DNA of 64,000 bases from Carposina sasakii (Eukaryota; Arthropoda; Insecta; Lepidoptera; Carposinidae), in assembly GCA_014607495.2 (NCBI GenBank), contig CP053171.1, forward strand, positions 2,108,001 through 2,172,000, read 5' to 3'. Below are positions 51,403 through 63,667 of the stretch, in pieces. The number at the start of each line of letters is the position of its first letter. Positions within the stretch are counted from its first letter, which is position 1. The position numbers and the translations under genes are program-made. The notes below the pieces were generated by a model that was not told the origin of the DNA, did not search any database, and was given only the letters and a program-made list of their open reading frames with translations.

Positions 51403-54400
51403 ATGAGCGTAATCGGCTTAGTTATACCTAAGGTACCAGGTTTTAATATCGGCAAGCTAACCGGAGCTTTGTGTGGTGCAAAAACCAATAGGACCTTCTT
51501 TACATACACTCATGAACTATCCCAGCCTCTGGACAGAGTGCCAGAAAAGGTGACTGCAAAGCAGGCGCTGGAAAAATGTTTAAAATCAGGTAAGTTCAAT
51601 AGTTATTTAAACAAAACGCATGTAATCGTAAAGCATACCCTTTTATAGGGCTCATTTAAAGTTTATTACCCTGCTGATAACACTTCCGATTAGACTTACT
51701 GCTACATATAAAGTTACAGTGTATCTCAGCTTTATAAAGCTATGTTATTATAGATTTATTTAGTATTATTAGGCTTTTTGAACTGTATGCTTGTTAGAGA
51801 TCAAAGTCCAATTTCTATAAACTTATTCGGTACTTGACCTTCAATGTCTATTCAATGCTAGTGTGAATTTAAATTATAGCTGTAGTATATTAATATAGAT
51901 TAGTAGTAATGTCTAGTATATGATTCATGATTATACAATAATCATATTTGATTATAGGTAGCAAACAGTATTAATTCATGTATGTTACATTAGTAGGTGT
52001 TCCTGGGCTTATATAAACTTTGTACAATGTTTCCATTCTGTCAATAAAAATTACTAGTAAGGAACTATTTTTTTTTATCATAAAATTCATAAAAATATTA
52101 CTAAACTAATGGCCTCATAAAAGTCATAAAAATATCCATAAAAATATTACTAAACCAGTGGCCTTAATAATATGCCTAGTTAATGTGTATAGCCTTAACT
52201 TAAAAGTACTGTATACATTCAAATAATCTAGGTACTTTCTTGTTGTTACCCAAATCTGAAATGTTATCCTACTGACTATTAGCCCAAATATTATCTCTCT
52301 CAGTTTATCACAACTATTACAACAGATAAGCATTAGCTAATAGCAGGCAGACAATAATTATCACTGATTCAGTTAGTATGTGCAATGACTTTACACTCTG
52401 GTTTGCACTTGGTTTAAAAATACATACCATGTTATTGCAAAAAAAATTACACATCTTTCCAAAATATAAATGGCTCCGTTGACTATTGACAATTCAGGAA
52501 ATGTCAGGGTTAAACAAGACACAGTGCGGTAAAAAAAAAATTGATTATAACTACATGCCGACAAAAGGCTTGTCTTATTATGATACCTATATTGCATACA
52601 TTTTACATCTACTCATACACATTCGGTGTGCTAAAGGCTTTCAATTTTAGATATGGTATTGTAATTACATCAGAAAAGTTGGGCTTTGAGCGAGCTCACA
52701 TTTGTAATAATTTGGTCAATCTCAAAATAATGTTGTTCTTAAACACAACTTGTTTCTCATCTATTTAAGGAGTTGTTCAAACCAGTTTTCTGAGATAAAC
52801 AGACTTTGTTTGTCCTAATTGATGACAACAATTTTATACAAAACATATACAGAATGTGATGATTGATGTTTGGATTGTGCTAATTGTGTTCTTTTACACA
52901 GAAACTACTAGACAGATTTTGATGAAACTTGGTGGTATAGTTCACTTGGATGTGTCACTTTTGTTTTGATTTGTTTTGTGATGATAGTAATATTGGTACC
53001 TACTGCAGTCTAGTTATTACTAAGTTTTCTCATTTGTGATGCTGAACAAAAGAGATTCTCCTTGGTTGGTGGCCTCACTTTATAAATGTCATCTCATCCT
53101 TTATAAGATCCTCTACCTTCATTATTTGCATGCACATCATAGACATTAATGATGCACATAAATATAGGAACTTTGACAGGTTTACTGTGACATTGGGGTA
53201 TTCAGCAGTGGTCATAATGGCGGAAATGATAATGATGATCATGATAATTGTTTCACTTCCTAGTTGTTTAAACAGAGATATTGGTCAAAGTTCAACTACC
53301 AACATAATTAAGTGATGAAGTAGTTAGTTAAACACGTGAGAAACACTCTGTTATCAGTTATTTATTCTTACCTCTTGAACATTGATCCTACATAATATTA
53401 TCTAGACAAGCTTATTGATATTTTTTAAAAATACAGATACTTAGTATTAAAATATTATGACTTGAGAGAGATAGTTTGTATCTTTGGGGATTTAATCTGA
53501 TACAAAACAGGATTTTAATATGTCATCCATCAGCCTCCGAGCGAGCGATCGAGCCTTGTGGCATGCCCTGAGATGCCACAAGGCTCGATCGCTCGTTTTC
53601 GCAAGCCGCCTTCTTCAAGTTATCGGTCCATCTGACCGGAAGGCGTCCAACGCTATAGAACCTGCTTACTCCACCGTCCATTAGTTCTTCGACAGATGTG
53701 TTTAGCCCACTTCAGTTTGCTACGCTTCGAGACTGTTTGTCGCTTTGATCTTCTGCCGGATAATCATACCGTGTCATGGCCAAATCTCGGTGAATGCATG
53801 TCCCTAGCAAAGCTGGGTGTTCCGTAGGGTAAGCACGAACCTTTTTATTACGCTATCGAATCGCAAGCAAAATCTATGAGATTTGACGGTGTGACGATAT
53901 CGTTACGGATTATCGAGAGGTTCATGCTTGCCCCACTTTTGCCTTGTCTATGGTTGTAATAACTCGGCCTTCCTGCTCAGGTCAGACAATATTCGCGCAG
54001 GGCGCCGCCGCTACCCCGGTGGCGCTGCTGGATGCCATGACAGCCACCGGCAAGGAGGGCTCGTTCAAAGACATCAAGGTGGTCCACATGCACACGGAGA
54101 AGGAGGCGTCGTATGTCGCTCCGGAGTTAAAAGACACATTCAGGTAAGGATACACACTGTAGGCGGCATGGGATTTAGGTAGGGGACAACAATTTTGTGC
54201 AAATTGTGAGTGGAGATTTAACCACAGCACATACCTACTTACAGTTGTAGCGGAGCCATAGTCTAATACAAATCCTGGAACGCGATATCGAAGTTTTTCT
54301 CAATGATCCCACACTAGTGATCCCTGTGAACTAGGCATACGCAACCTTCAGCATTCAGGAACTTCATCATCATCGCTATATACAAAAAACCTGCCCTTTG

Positions 54401-57400
54401 TGACCTTGCACAGAAAAAAATCCTGATACGCTATGGAAGGCAGTGATAGCTCAACGTTTAGGAGCTAGCAACGAGATCTCTTGTAGAGATAAGATTGCCA
54501 TTGTACATGCATCTCTTCTTTTATTTTGTAAGTTGTATTTTTTGTATATGTGCAATAAAGAATAAGAATAAGAAAACTTTCACTAACCTTGTACATCTGG
54601 CCCCGCTATGGTTAACGTGAACGTGTTAAACCTCCTTCGTGATCTTGCTGTCCTGACTACATCATTTGGGAACACAGCAGTGGGTGTGTATGTATTACTA
54701 GCTGTTGCCTGCGGCTTCGTCCGCGTGGACTACAAAATGTAGCCTATACCGGGATTGGCCCGCCACTCATTCCCGCCTCTGTAACTCCTGTGAGCCAGGA
54801 TCAACAGGGGCGACTAGAAAAATGCATAACAAAGCATAGAAAATCCCGGGGGACCTTACTGGCGACTAGAAATGTAGCAAAATGTAGCCTATGTAGGAGA
54901 TATAGTCCGTAATCCCAACGAATGTACCTATTTATGCAAAACAAGAACATTGGTTGAGTAAATAAAGCGTGAAGAGGTAACAAACATACTTTCGCATTTA
55001 TAATATTAGTAGTTAAGGTGGAATGTACAACTCGGGCGACTTAACTTGACACCTGGCTCAAATGACGTTTGTATTAGTTACTACAGTGCGCAAAAATATA
55101 GGATACAATATTCATTAAAACTAATTAACAATATGTTTTTGGCACTTTTATATATAGTACATGTGATGTCCTGATCTAAGAACAAAGAAATATCGATAGA
55201 TAATCGATGTGCATGGCACGACCGTGTCATGTTAAGTCGCCCGAGTAGTGCATAATGTTCAAAACAGACCGAGCCATTAGTACATATACATACATATAGA
55301 TTGAGCGATAACCTATCCCGGATATTCAAGAAATCGTATACCTACATTATATGCAACGTCAGTTAACCATTGTAAAGTAAAATAATAATAATTTGATAAG
55401 ACTTTTATGACTTTTGCCTAGTAATAACATTCGTCCTTGTCAGTCAAATATTTATCTGACAAAACCAGAATTCATAATCAGTTGCCGCTTGCGCAGATAA
55501 CGTAACAAACGAGAATCTAAGTGAAATGATAATAATGCAAACTACCCGGCTGCGGCTAAGTCATAAGAAGGGTAATGATTTAAGCATTCTATTATGTCTA
55601 TGTTACGGCTAAACTACCTAATTTAATATCGTAGTTATCATTTACTTAAATATACCCAATTGCGTTAAAATTTTGACCTAGTGTCACTCTCATGACTAAG
55701 ACGAATGTAAAAATATCCTTTAATCTAAAATGCGATAAGCCATTTAGGCTCTAGAGCAGGAATTCCCAAACTCTTTTTTTTCATAGACCCCTTTCAAAAG
55801 TTAACTGGTTCTCGTGGACCCCATACAGGCCTACATACACCGCATACCAATTAATTGTGAAGCCCCATTTTTTCACGCAAATGTAGACCACCATCGAGTC
55901 TCCTGTGCCAAAGAAATATACATGTATACAATCAAACTTGCATACTTATCTATACATACACTCGAAAAATATAACCCTCCTTCCTTGCCTAGTAAATATA
56001 AATTATTAATAAAGAAATGGAAAAAATTCTTCACCCGAGTGGGAATCGAACCCACGACCACTGCATACCGTGTCAGTTGCTCTAACCACTGAGCTACCGG
56101 GTCAATTACTCGGATGACGAATTTTACCATCTCTTTTCTAAATTATTGGCAACGTTATTTTTCATCCCGATAGCTATACACTAGCCAAATCTCGGCAAAC
56201 AGAGCTGAATCCCTCAGCGCAATATTTAAAGATGAAACGATCAACCATATCCTAACGGATTATATTAATGGAATAAAGAAATGGAAAAAATTCTTCACCC
56301 GAGTGGGAATCGAACCCACGACCACTGCATACCGTATAATATAAATGAGTAATTGGTTATTTATTTGAGGGCCACATTGTATGTATGGTATGTAAAAGCA
56401 ATGTAACAATAAAGATTAGGGGCCACGTAAAGTTCAAAGTGCTCTTCCCGTATAGCACTAGCACTATTCAGACCTTTCCATAGCTTTCTGAGATGAGATG
56501 AGATTCTGCTGTGACATGCAATCGGTGGGCCAGCTCCACCGTCAGGTACCACGACTCGGCTCCGTAGGTCATGACTGGTAGAATGCACTGATCGAAAACC
56601 TTGGTCTTGAGGCATTGCTGCAAAGATGATTCAAAGATATGACGCAACTTCCCAAATGCTTCCCGGCCAAGCTGCACTCTTCTGGTGCTTTCCCCCTCGA
56701 AGTTGTCTTATCATAGGCACATTATTATGAGAAAATTATAACAATATTTTCCCATTTAGTTTTATCGGTTTATGTGAGTCATATAAACATAATTTGATGA
56801 ATAAAATACGTCAAGATATTTATGAGGCCTATATCCCATATCTTACCAATAGCAGAGAAAAATAAGCAATATTAGGTTGTTGACAATTTTTGAACATCCC
56901 CAAACTAACTCTACGTTCCCACTTACACTGGTCTTAAACCAGACAACAAATTAGTATTAAGCATAGTTTCTGTAGCTAATAGTATATTAATAATCTTGTA
57001 ATATGTAATAATCTTGTAATAATCTTGTATTATGTTAATTTAGATTCATTCATATTGGCTCAGCCAATCACAGCTCAGTAACATAAAATTGAAATGTAAA
57101 TGCCGCCCCGTTATCACTTCGTACCTTACCGTACTTGAGCATGTATTTTCGCATATTTTGTAATAATCTTTGATGTAAATTCACTTGGAGTTATAACTTA
57201 GAAGCTTGTAATTGCCTTCAGCATTGAGTAATATCTGTATAATTAATCATAAAACTTAGCCCTAAATGATGCGTATCTTAAATACATAAAGCATCATAAC
57301 ATTTGTATAATCTTACCTTAGTTTCATTAGTTTGTAGGAGTACATACCAACCTGTTTGCTTAATTAATTTGATGAAACTTAACGTAAAATCTTATGTATG

Positions 57401-60400
57401 TATTCCAATTAGTAAAACAGCATTTTATATTGTAAAGTATATATTTCTCAACATAAGTACAAATAGTTTGTATCCATTGTTCGTTAATTTACCTATTGTT
57501 TTGGATTAATTTAGAGTCATAGTGTAAAGAATATAGGTAAAATGTGTAATTTATGTATCGTAAAAGCTTTCTATATCCGCATAAACCTATCCTGTAGTTA
57601 GTAAGGATTAATGTGTAACCTTTCCTGGACTTGTCGCCTGAAAAACAGGCTAATTATATAATTTAACGGTCATTTTAGCGGTCTTTCAGTGATAGAATCA
57701 TATTGTACCATTTAACTTCATTAGCAACTTAGAATCTTATTGGAAAAGCCTAAATGTAATTAGTATGAGTTCAAATAACTAGAAAAACCTTAGTTTTGTA
57801 TCAGTTTCGTATTAATTCTGTATTACGCAATACTTGTCAATATTGCATCATCTTTTTCCTTGCACCCCTCACCCCTCAGGTGAGTTGTCTAAATTGTTCT
57901 AAGCATTGTAATTGGTTAATAGATTCAAAATACCTTCTTACCATAGTCTATCACATAAGTAGTGTCTGTATTGCATAAATATAAGTTCAATAAAATAAAT
58001 TAGCCAGTCTTCGTCTGTCGCTGGAACCGTTCACATCGCGTTATTATTTCACACTCCACGCTTGTAACCCAGTCTGCAGCAAGTAAGGGGCTTGTGGGCA
58101 GAGTGGTGTCTAGACACCGAGGGTAGAGGGCCCTCAACATAGGTATTACTATTCAATTACGGGTTTAAAGTATTACTTATATATTTGATAATTTATGAAG
58201 GCGTAACAATTATGTAAACATTATTTCGTCTTATTTCGATACGCGTGCCAAAGTTGTTGGTGATTGGCGTCACCACCTACCCGAGTTCAGAGGGCCACTT
58301 CACCATCTTCAGTCCTCATTTCTTGCTTACCTTTATTGACCGGCCGGAAGCGAAGTGTAAAATGTCATACACTTGGGTTTCAAACGTGTTCCCACCGCAG
58401 TCTCTCTCAGCGTGCTGCACCCTTACGCTAGCTATGCGCATAAGAAGCCAACCTATGTGGACCACTCGGTAGTCCCGTGAATTTCCAAAGGGGATGCAAA
58501 TAAATAACAAAAACTTGATAACAATCAATTGTAAAACCGCTAATCCATTTTATTGGTTTGGTTATGTATTATAATAAAGTTATTACATTATGACCATCTT
58601 AATTTTTACAAGGTGGTCAACCGATATTTCTTCTAGATAACGTTTTTTAAATGACTTAAAGTTAAAGACGCTAGAAGGAAACTTTGAATGATCGAATTAA
58701 ACAAACAATTAACTATAACTTACAAATAAATGCAGTACCAAAGTATACCATTGTTAAACTGAAGCTTTATTTGGAAATACATATACATAGCTTAAAATAA
58801 TGTGGTCCTGTTCTACAAACAGTATAGGAGTGTTCTTTATATCCGCGAAATTAAGAAAAATACTTACTCCTATTTAATCTTAATTATCAAAAAACTAAAA
58901 ATAAGTTCCTCCTCACTGAGAGCAATCTAATTAACAAACCAAGATGTTAAACTGGAGAAAGATATACTTAGATTATTTCTTATCCCGGAAAAAAGGTCTC
59001 TTCCAGATAAATTAATTCTTTTCATATCACGACTGGAAATGTCGCAGACTCAACACATTTGATACGAGTAATGTTGGCTGCATTCTCTGGAATCGAGCCA
59101 ATTTCTGAAGTTGAATTCTGATATAAACGAACGCAGAATACACAACATACTTGTCATATTTTTTTTTTTAACTCTACTGTACTCAGAAAATATGCTAATA
59201 GTTGTTATTACACCTAGTTGGGAAATGCCTGTGCTGATGCGGGGCTTCACTAGAATACGTCAGCTGCATCTCTTTCCTTGAATGTCGTAAGAGTCGACTA
59301 AGGAACTCGGGCATTCTCTCAGGCGATACACAGCAACCTGTCACTGATAATTAACTACTAACATATAGCTACTAACATTTAAATATATTTGTTTATCTAA
59401 TAATATAATTCGTAACTAACAAAAATGGGTCTTAGTTACCTGAATAAATGAATTTATTATTATTATTATTATATTATTAACATCTGTCCCCGTTATCCTA
59501 AACGTGGCTGTGGGAACTCCTCTATGATCCTGCAGTTCTGGTTACCCCCATTTCGGGAACACAGCCGTCTCTATTTATATGTATTATATGTTTATTTATA
59601 TGTATTTATATTTATATGTGTAACTCTGAAAACATGTTTTCTTCTGTCGTCTATAGTAGTATAGTAGATTTGAGGTTTAAAGTTAAAAGACAAGGTTGCC
59701 TGCAGCGATCTATTTAAATATGTAGTGTAAGCTCAATCCACTTTTTCAGTAAGGTCATAGAGGAGTAAGATGTCATAGAGTGCTAATGTTCTACTAACTG
59801 CGCCAATGCATCTTTAGACTTTCCGGTACCTCACAGTTCCAATCCTTGACCGTTCGATTCCATTACTGTAATGTACAGTAATGTACCACCATTATTAATG
59901 TACTGTAATGTACAGTAATGCAATCTAATGAATATTCAAGATACGAAGCTTGCTTCTCAAACTAAACTAACCATGATACGATCACTACGACAAACAAACA
60001 AGTTCATAAATGATGATTGACATCATTTACTAACTGGGCCAAACCACGGAGGCAGGATGGATACGAGTAGTGGAACCGTCCACATTTCAATCTATCTAGT
60101 GACATGCCCTGATTGATTCGTCACCAAATCTACTGAAGCTACAAACGTGGTATTTTGACGATGGCTTCTTCTTGTGACGTTGAACGCTGATCTTACAGTC
60201 CCACCACATGAACGAAAGAGGATACAGCTAATGTATTATTCGTCTTCAGCCTATTGTAGTCCACTGCTGGACGTAGGCCTCCCCAAGGGCTCGCCTTAAG
60301 GCTATTGCCACAGGGGTGTTTCTATATATTCTAATGAAACTTAATTCTATTCTAATTTCAGTATGATTATTTAAGTTACAATAAGCAATATGTTATCTAT

Positions 60401-62557
60401 TTATTAATTGAAATGACTTTAATCTTGGGATGTCTGCTACTTTTAATGTAGGTAGATGAATGTAAGCTAGAAGACGTTTATCTCAGAAAAATCGGTATAC
60501 TAAGCATCACATGGCTAGGCCATACATTTACTTTGCCATGCCATAGGACCTGGGCTCAAATCCTGGAATAGATTCGCAAACGATACAATGTCCAGAGTCA
60601 GGGCTGCTAAATTTATCAAGGTCTGTCAGTCCATTTTAAAATGTTATTATTTGTGTCTTAGATTGGTCTGACTGTAGAATTTGATTGAAATCGTATGATT
60701 TCTTGCAGATCGGTCTCTTTGTTCATGGCGGCAAATGTACGCAAGTCGGTAGCCGATGGTCGGTCGGACGCCATCCCTATATTCCTGCAGGACATCCCCA
60801 AGCTGTTCCACCGGAAGATCATCCAGCCCGACATCGCTCTTATTCATGTAAGTTACAATATCATCAGGAACGAATGTGAAATGAGAGACAAGTTCAATTG
60901 TTCAAAAGACGTCAAAATAAATGAGATTATTTGTAAATTTACATAGTTAAGTTACATCATTATAATTATTTATATAAGGTCTTTTCAAAATTATTGATTA
61001 TCTTTTGACACGAAACTAGGTAGGTAAAAAGAAACAACATCCACTATGGGACTAACTCCGAAATACATAATGAAAAATAAAAAGAATCAGCTGCTCCATA
61101 CATTTCAGGGCAGTAATTTATTCGGGATTGTATGGAACAGCTGGTCTTTTTTTCACTATTTCGGAGTAGGTCCTATATGTAGTGAAAGTTCTTTCTTTTT
61201 ACCTACCTATATAGTTTCGTGTCAAAAAATAATCACTAATTTTGAAAAGACCTTATATAGATTGTAGAGAAAAGTTCTTGGCAGAAAATCAGATTTTATA
61301 TTTAGAAACATGTAATATTTAATATTACTAAAAGTTGTCAACATAGTTCGAAAATCACACCCGCCTGTTCAGCGTGGTGACTATAGGCAAAAACTCTCCT
61401 ATGGCAGTAGCCTTATGACGTCCCTTGGGGGAGGCCTACGTCCAGCAGTGAACTTATGTTTTGCTTAGGCCTTCTGCCCACATCTTGTATGGAAAGTGGA
61501 GAAGGCGAATTCTGCAATCTACATCGTACGTCGTACGAGTTGGCAAAGAAATAATCGCTTTCCACTTCCTTTTCAACTTTCCACAACGTTTCAGCTATGG
61601 TTATAATCAGGACTTTCGTTACAGGTATCTCCCCCAGACAACCACGGCTACTGCAGTCTCGGGACTTCGGTAGACTGCGTGCGAGCCGCGCTTGTCAACT
61701 CCAAGACTATTATTGGTAAGAAGCCTTTTTTAATAGAATGATATCTTTCATCCCACCATCTCGCACATAAAAGCCCGCACCAAGACAAAGGGTTACTTTG
61801 TAACTTGGCGCAACTTTCAAACTTCCTCCTCTTCCTAAAGTCCAAATTGAATTATATGTATGTATACCTTTAGGTATTTCTCCTGTGTTGAATCGGGTAG
61901 AATACATTAGTTGTATCTCCTTACGTTTATGTCGTGGACTAAGAAACTCAGGGACGTTCTTTTCGACGCTGTCACTGATCTATTACATTTCGTCCTACTA
62001 AATGTGGCAGTGGATACACACATCTGTCGTAGAACCGATGGACGGTGGAGTAAGCAGCTTCTCGAGTAGAGACCGCGCCTCGGAAAGCGTAGTGTTGGAC
62101 GTCCTCCGGCCAGATGGACCGATTACTTAAAGAGGGCGGCTGGTAGTGACTGGATGGCAACAACGGGAGATTAAGACATGTGGCGTACTATGGGGGAGGC
62201 CTTCGTCCAGCAGGGGACTGCAAGAACCTGATGATGATGCTAAACGTGGCTCTTCTTCGTGATCATGCAGTTGTGTAGCTATCACATTGCGGGAACACAG
62301 CAGTCCATATATGCATGGACTGGCTGGGAATGATGATGGGTATTTAATGCGAACCTGTGGTGCCACAGCACAGATAAACCCCAACATGCCGCGCACGTTC
62401 GGCGACGCGATAATCCACATGTCGCACATCGACTACGCGGTCGAGGTCACCGACCCGCTGCCGGACCACGGCGGCAAACCCGCGACGCCTGAAGAGACGA
62501 AGATCGGACAGCTGATCGGCGAGAACCTGGTTGTAGATGGTGCCACTTTGCAGATGG
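51403..62557 (+). CDS. 4-hydroxybutyrate/acetyl-CoA CoA-transferase, 5' part
   Basis: Member of the acetyl-CoA hydrolase/transferase family, which moves CoA between acyl groups and is mitochondrial in animals. Five exons, 51403-51589, 53981-54143, 60709-60847, 61625-61715 and 62369-62557, join in phase to the first 256 residues of an expected 470 or so. Landmarks: a basic, hydrophobic N-terminus compatible with a mitochondrial presequence (MSVIGLVIPKVPGFNIGKLT), then LSQPLDRVPEKVTAKQALEK, FAQGAAATPVALLDAM, SVSLFMAANVRKSVADGRSD, VSPPDNHGYCSLGTSVDC and AQINPNMPRTFGDAIIHMSH. Exon 5 ends ATLQMG before a GTGAGT donor; the catalytic-glutamate half is beyond the window. Intron 2 is 6.6 kb and carries a solo LTR and many repeats. 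The start ATG follows an AT-rich leader. Confidence 0.94.
51590..53515. other. CoA-transferase intron 1
   Basis: AT-rich, mostly single-copy-looking DNA. No repeat was recognised before the RTE fragment at 53.5 kb. Confidence 0.3.
53520..53720 (-). repeat. RTE reverse-transcriptase tail with perfect hairpin
   Basis: On the minus strand it reads GRLPVRWTDNLKKAAC, the conserved C-terminus of RTE-class polyproteins (GR-P-RW-DD--K-AG). A perfect 22-bp inverted repeat (53542-53563 and 53574-53595, 10-nt loop) is built at its edge. Confidence 0.75.
54144..55750. other. CoA-transferase intron 2, 5' part
   Basis: It contains a dispersed-repeat fragment (54590-54700, with GGGAACACAGCAGTGGG), an RTE-linked retroposon remnant (54698-55012, from ACTAGCTGTTGCCTGCGGCT to TTTCGCATTTATAATATTAG) and unassigned AT-rich DNA. 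Confidence 0.5.
55757..55915 (+). mobile_element. hAT-type MITE fragment
   Basis: CAGGAATTCCCAAACTC, CTTTCAAAAGTTAACTGG and ATCGAGTCTCCTGTG follow the order of the MITE at 23355-23539. The right terminus is missing. Confidence 0.65.
55990..56345 (-). repeat. tRNA-module units, tandem
   Basis: A full unit (55993-56272) runs directly into the start of a second one (56273-56337, AATAAAGAAATGGAAAAAAT then CACCCGAGTGGGAATCGAAC), truncated after the tRNA T arm. Confidence 0.8.
56395..56705 (-). pseudogene. RTE-type reverse transcriptase fragment
   Basis: On the minus strand GREAFGKLRHIFESSLQQCL and KTKVFDQCILPVMTYGAESW match the thumb region of RTE endonuclease-reverse transcriptases. Frame changes and the lack of the palm mark it as dead. 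Confidence 0.82.
56878..58139 (+). mobile_element. Solo LTR with 5-bp TSD
   Basis: It starts TGTTGA and ends TCAACA. The flanks are TAGGT at 56873-56877 and 58140-58144, identical. Within it AATAAA lies at 57989-57994, about 145 bp before the end, as in an LTR's R-U5. No gag-pol sequence lies on either side, so the element has been reduced to one LTR. A 1.26-kb LTR with 5-bp duplication would suit Ty3/Gypsy, BEL/Pao or copia; the family is not determined. Plus orientation is inferred from the AATAAA. Confidence 0.75.
58145..59220. other. Unassigned DNA in CoA-transferase intron 2
   Basis: 58230-58500 is GC-richer and has overlapping open frames on both strands (TTCAGAGGGCCACTTCACC, GTGGACCACTCGGTAGTC). 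I cannot link it to any family; it may be transposon debris. Confidence 0.3.
59222..59580 (+). repeat. Dispersed repeat, near-complete copy
   Basis: It runs GATGCGGGGCTTCACTAGAA, GTCGACTAAGGAACTCGGGC, CTAAACGTGGCTGTGGGAAC, TTTCGGGAACACAGCCG. A (TTA)n-containing insertion of about 110 bp lies at 59350-59475. Fragments of the family occur at 7010, 11540, 29125, 39770, 54590, 61890 and 62240. Confidence 0.6.
59855..59930. repeat. Small palindromic repeat
   Basis: TACTGTAATGTACAGTAATG occurs twice, about 38 bp apart, and is itself nearly palindromic. Confidence 0.5.
60245..60310 (-). repeat. RTE 3' end, minus strand
   Basis: The plus strand CAGCCTATTGTAGTCCACTG and GACGTAGGCCTCCCC are the reverse complement of the RTE tail. 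Confidence 0.7.
60971..61259. mobile_element. 289-bp palindromic MITE in intron 3
   Basis: The ends TATATAAGGTCTTTTCAAAA and TTTTGAAAAGACCTTATATA are perfect inverted copies, and similarity of the two arms extends over more than 100 bp each. TA flanks suggest a Tc1/mariner-type foldback element. A half copy is at 38766-38900. Confidence 0.8.
61325..61470 (+). repeat. RTE 3' end
   Basis: CAGCGTGGTGACTATAGGC and GGGGGAGGCCTACGTCC in the intron before exon 4. Confidence 0.75.
61890..62015 (+). repeat. Dispersed repeat fragment
   Basis: GTCGTGGACTAAGAAACTC and the CTGTCACTGATC block match the family at 59222. Confidence 0.45.
62025..62310 (+). pseudogene. RTE polyprotein C-terminus with 3' end
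   Basis: The plus strand encodes RRWSKQLLE, a stop, then RPRLGKRSVGRPPARWTDYL, KRAAGSDWMATTGD and WRTMGEAFVQQGTA. This ties the ubiquitous GGGGGAGGCCTACGTCC tail to the end of an RTE open reading frame. It is followed by GATGATGATGC and a dispersed-repeat fragment. Confidence 0.85.
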
Positions 62558-62644
62558 GTGAGTCTTCTGTAGCTGAAGCCGTTGTTGTTGTTAACTCGTT
62601 ACATATTGCGATGTGTTGGTGTTGTGCAGGTGTGAAGTTAAATG

Positions 62645-62835
62645 TATATCTTGAATGACTGGCGGAGGCCAAACCGCCGATCTTTGAGACCTAAACTTAG
62701 AGGGTCTGTTCTTTGTGTGCTAGTGATGTAGGCCTTCGATAAGAATACACTCCGAAATTCCCAGGGGAAGGGAAATTAACGGGGTTTCTAAAGTTTACGA
62801 AGACGAAGTCGTGGACATCTACCTACACTAGTATA
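62645..62835 (+). repeat. Interspersed repeat shared with 830-1000
   Basis: CTCCGAAATTCCCAGGGGAA and TTTCTAAAGTTTACGAAGAC follow the same order as at 830-1000. Confidence 0.5.
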
Positions 62836-62839
62836 TTAT

Positions 62840-63155
62840 GTTCGTTGACTACAACTTCGCACCTGCACTTAACACCTGCACCAGCAATAATACTTCACAT
62901 ATATCGCTTTTATACTACACATACATTACGTTAGAACGTACACATATTCCGTTTAGTTTAGCTTAGGATTTTCCTCGTAAGTCAACCTTGGGGAGTTTAT
63001 CGTCCTCTGTTGCATTGAATTTTTTATTTCTGTTCAACTTGGCATGCGCCCAGATAGTGCAGGTTATTCTAATGACGTAATTACAATGTTGAGATAATGC
63101 GTTGTCAATTGTAAAAGATCACAAGGTTATCATGGTCCCTTTTGCCCATTAGGAG
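62840..63155. other. Unassigned DNA downstream of exon 5
   Basis: No further CoA-transferase exon was recognised up to the window's end. Confidence 0.3.
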
Positions 63156-63157
63156 AA

Positions 63158-63548
63158 TATACAGGTGTTTTTTCGTTGCCACCCTTAACGAAGGGTGCAT
63201 ACTCTATACATCAAATAAAGTAAGTTTATGCCAAAAAAAAATGCTGGGAAACGATGTAAATTTTTCAGATTTTTTAAAAATTTCTTTATCAGGCGAAATT
63301 TATAGTGTCCAGCCAGTGTTTATACTAGTTTCATTATAGACAGATATTAATTATTTCTTGTGAAATAATCTTGCTACGCGCGACTATGTGCATTTATGCA
63401 GAAAAACGCAGTCTATTTACTCAAGCTTGGACCCTAATATCTCGGGAACTAAACACTTCCTAGGTATGCTTCCATGGAGAAAAATGATCGTGATGATGAG
63501 GAGATTCCGTAGTTTTCGGAAACGTTGACGCCCAAAAATCACCCAGAG
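63158..63548 (-). repeat. About 390-bp TIR-like repeat, inverted copy
   Basis: Reverse complement of 38374-38765: starts ACAGGTGTTTTTTCGTTGCC and ends TTTCGGAAACGTTGACG. Confidence 0.65.
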
Positions 63549-63667
63549 TACCTATATCTACTGGGTTGCCTGTAAAAATATGGCCGCAAGTATTTTAATA
63601 TATTTTTCTTATCGTGAATATGAGTGTAGAACATCTGCAGTGGGATCTCATACTAAGTATAACTGAA

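Noticed and set aside
58230..58530. Possible coding exon on either strand
   Set aside because: Both strands are open over a similar length and no protein family is recognisable.
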